Source: Atherinomorus stipes
Lineage: Eukaryota; Chordata; Actinopteri; Atheriniformes; Atherinidae
Assembly: GCA_023101725.1 (NCBI GenBank)
Contig: JALJCO010010564.1
Location: forward strand, 248,001-312,000
Length of the DNA: 64,000 nucleotides
Direction: 5' to 3'
Position 1 is the first letter of the stretch, and the number at the start of each line of letters is the position of its first letter. The notes beneath the pieces were generated by a model. The model saw nothing but the letters and a program-made list of their open reading frames with translations, did not search any database and was not told where the DNA came from. Shown piece after piece: positions 63,949 through 64,000 of the stretch. Made by a program: the position numbers and the translations under genes.

Positions 63949-64000
63949 GTCAACAAGACGGAGGATAAGTCCCTGGAGGAACGTGGACGCATCATGATTT
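63949..64000 (+). CDS. doc2b: doc2b-like exon, C2A-C2B linker, cut by the window edge
   Basis: The acceptor is TTTTTACCCTCCAG. The 52 visible bases read VNKTEDKSLEERGRIMI in phase 0, matching the short linker of Doc2b (xDKxEDKSLEERGRI) and the first strand of C2B. Rabphilin and Doc2a have longer, different linkers here, so this exon is the best evidence for the Doc2b assignment. It follows 33248-33375 after a 30.6-kb intron. The exon continues beyond the window. Its upstream flank is unusual: the 8-bp target-site duplication of a hAT element ends at 63928, leaving only 20 nt between the element's duplication and the exon. Confidence 0.88.

Overview
This is a stretch of vertebrate nuclear genome, almost certainly from a teleost fish. 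The only host protein-coding gene I can support is a doc2b-like (double C2 domain protein beta) gene on the + strand. Three exons are visible: 21988-22097, 33248-33375 and 63949 to the window edge. They encode the second half of the C2A domain and the start of the C2A-C2B linker. Exon phases are compatible (AG|G, then CCC|GTC) and all junctions have GT/AG sites. Everything else is intron or upstream sequence filled with mobile elements. The fish assignment rests on the exon protein plus the repeat mix: a V-SINE/DANA-like SINE, an L2/Maui-type LINE, a Rex3-type LINE, Tc1-like elements, a Penelope-like fragment, hAT and TTAA-flanked elements, and a bloodthirsty-type TRIM pseudogene.

Layout. 1-21987 is upstream sequence or an earlier intron; no earlier doc2b exon was found. 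It holds a dispersed repeat at 1-500, a second repeat family with an expanded minisatellite (1288-3145), a TRIM pseudogene (3240-3965, -), an 8-bp-TSD hAT MITE (4817-5226), a V-SINE (5638-6021, -), a nested MITE stack (8307-12144) with a long foldback, a TTAA-flanked element (12681-13301) and a nearly full-length L2 LINE (about 16525-20851, +). Intron 22098-33247 holds a hAT MITE with perfect 8-bp TSD (23416-23797), a Tc1-like element (26565-29552) carrying two insertions, and a TTAA-flanked element (30995-32784) that itself carries a MITE and a LINE fragment. The 30.6-kb intron 33376-63948 holds a hAT pair in opposite orientation (34198-35645 and 42828-43620), a TTAA-flanked element containing a second Tc1 copy (37910-40616), a repeat with several insertions (45340-49970, including a 1.7-kb polypurine tract and a small tRNA-like element with inverted termini), a Penelope-like fragment (49990-50411), a 0.57-kb palindrome (51109-51675), a 40-bp minisatellite (53413-54209), a Rex3 fragment (55640-56725, -) and a hAT element (62742-63920) whose right target-site duplication ends 20 nt before the last doc2b exon.

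Two themes stand out. First, paralogous copies inside the window act as empty-site controls, so several insertions can be defined to the base. Second, several low-complexity tracts (6240-6340, 28870-29465, 45540-47243, 55909-56490, 62989-63425) interrupt otherwise alignable repeats, and coding breaks in the doc2b exon and the L2 ORF2 mostly fall at homopolymers. Consensus or gap-filling errors are therefore a serious alternative explanation for part of the oddness. I did not find a convincing new multi-gene system.
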